Assembly (NCBI RefSeq): GCF_000485595.1
Contig: NW_014577165.1
Location: forward strand, 417,920 to 446,188
Direction of reading: 5' to 3'
Origin: Priapulus caudatus
Taxonomy: Eukaryota > Priapulida > Priapulimorpha > Priapulimorphida > Priapulidae
Length of the DNA: 28,269 nt
This document shows positions 27,826 to 28,269 of this stretch, piece after piece. Within the stretch, counting starts at the first letter, position 1, and each line of letters opens with the position of its first letter. Under the pieces are notes generated by a model that did no database searches, was not told the DNA's origin, and worked only from the letters and a program-made list of their open reading frames with translations. Both the position numbers and the translations under genes were made by a program.

Positions 27826-28269
27826 TTACCTGGAACCTGGATAAGAGGCTGTAGTTTAGAAGATCGCATCCTAGATCTGAGGAAGCAACCAAAAACTCAA
27901 CATTCAATTTTTTTTCGTTAATTTTTTCATTGGCGCCGTCTAAGAAGTTGAAGGGGGCCGCAAGTTAGCCCAACTTGCTCCGGCGGCCGCTGTTTTTTCC
28001 CCTAGATAACGCCTCTGATTAGAGGTCAGTCTGAACTGTAATTTAATATTATAAAGTTGTTAACACCCTCAAGTGTGCCTACCTTCCGCCGGAACAGCAT
28101 CATCGAAACAACAAATGCTGGTCCGAACTTGGGACCCCCAAGGAAATAACACCGTTGACATTCAATTACCAATAAGCAACCAGTTTTATATGGGATTGAA
28201 TTTCGACACTCGTGCTGGGCATCGGTAATTTTTTTCCGAATTTTTCCGATGAAAAAAAGTGGTCCAGCT
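27826..28269. other. Right edge, no feature
   Basis: No exon is recognised. A GTAGGC donor-like site on the minus strand near 28080 follows a short open stretch, but the peptide is not recognisable as GIGYF. Confidence 0.35.

Overview
The window is animal nuclear DNA, most likely from a marine invertebrate. It has GT-AG introns, intron-split genes with intron positions and phases that look like those I recall from vertebrate orthologues, TTAGGG-type interstitial repeats, a LINE relic, several small DNA transposons and long microsatellites. I cannot name the species from the sequence. Two protein-coding genes are solid, and they converge tail to tail with about 3.5 kb between their stop codons.

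Left part (1-3126): no solid gene. There is a possible 3' UTR end near 760, then a 1.6 kb block bounded by inverted repeats (917-1001 and 2441-2530) with nested inverted and direct repeats. That block also holds a promoter-like CpG segment and seven telomere-like hexamers. A TATA-less promoter with ETS, E-box and inverted CCAAT motifs (2956-3017) precedes the first gene.

Gene 1 (3127-11903, + strand) is the F-actin capping protein beta subunit (CAPZB). It is complete in seven exons, and they translate to 276 residues without a stop or phase conflict. Exon 1 codes only for the initiator Met. Intron 1 carries a broken LINE that is interrupted by a composite repeat with an exact 106-bp tandem duplication. 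Intron 6 carries a roughly 350-bp inverted repeat that could fold into a long hairpin.

Gene 2 (22991 down to 15433, - strand) is the 3' part of a GIGYF gene (GRB10-interacting GYF protein, a partner of 4EHP in translational repression). Six exons are recognised, ending in the family's conserved C-terminus. The N-terminal half with the GYF domain is not in the exons I can find. The most unusual feature of the window is here. A 68-bp tandem array of about 3.7 kb fills most of one intron. Its unit is a copy of that intron's own 3' splice site plus the first 27 nt of the next exon, so the transcript carries dozens of decoy acceptors, each followed in frame by a TAG. The last GIGYF intron holds a second array (20-bp unit) that also abuts and resembles its acceptor.

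Right part (22992-28269): probably the next upstream GIGYF intron or the sequence beyond it. It is a mosaic of microsatellites (a CA-rich block of about 640 bp), GC-rich transposon fragments and two oppositely oriented copies of a small element with CAGGGGCGTGTACAGG ends. I found no convincing exon there, only one weak first-exon candidate at 27043.
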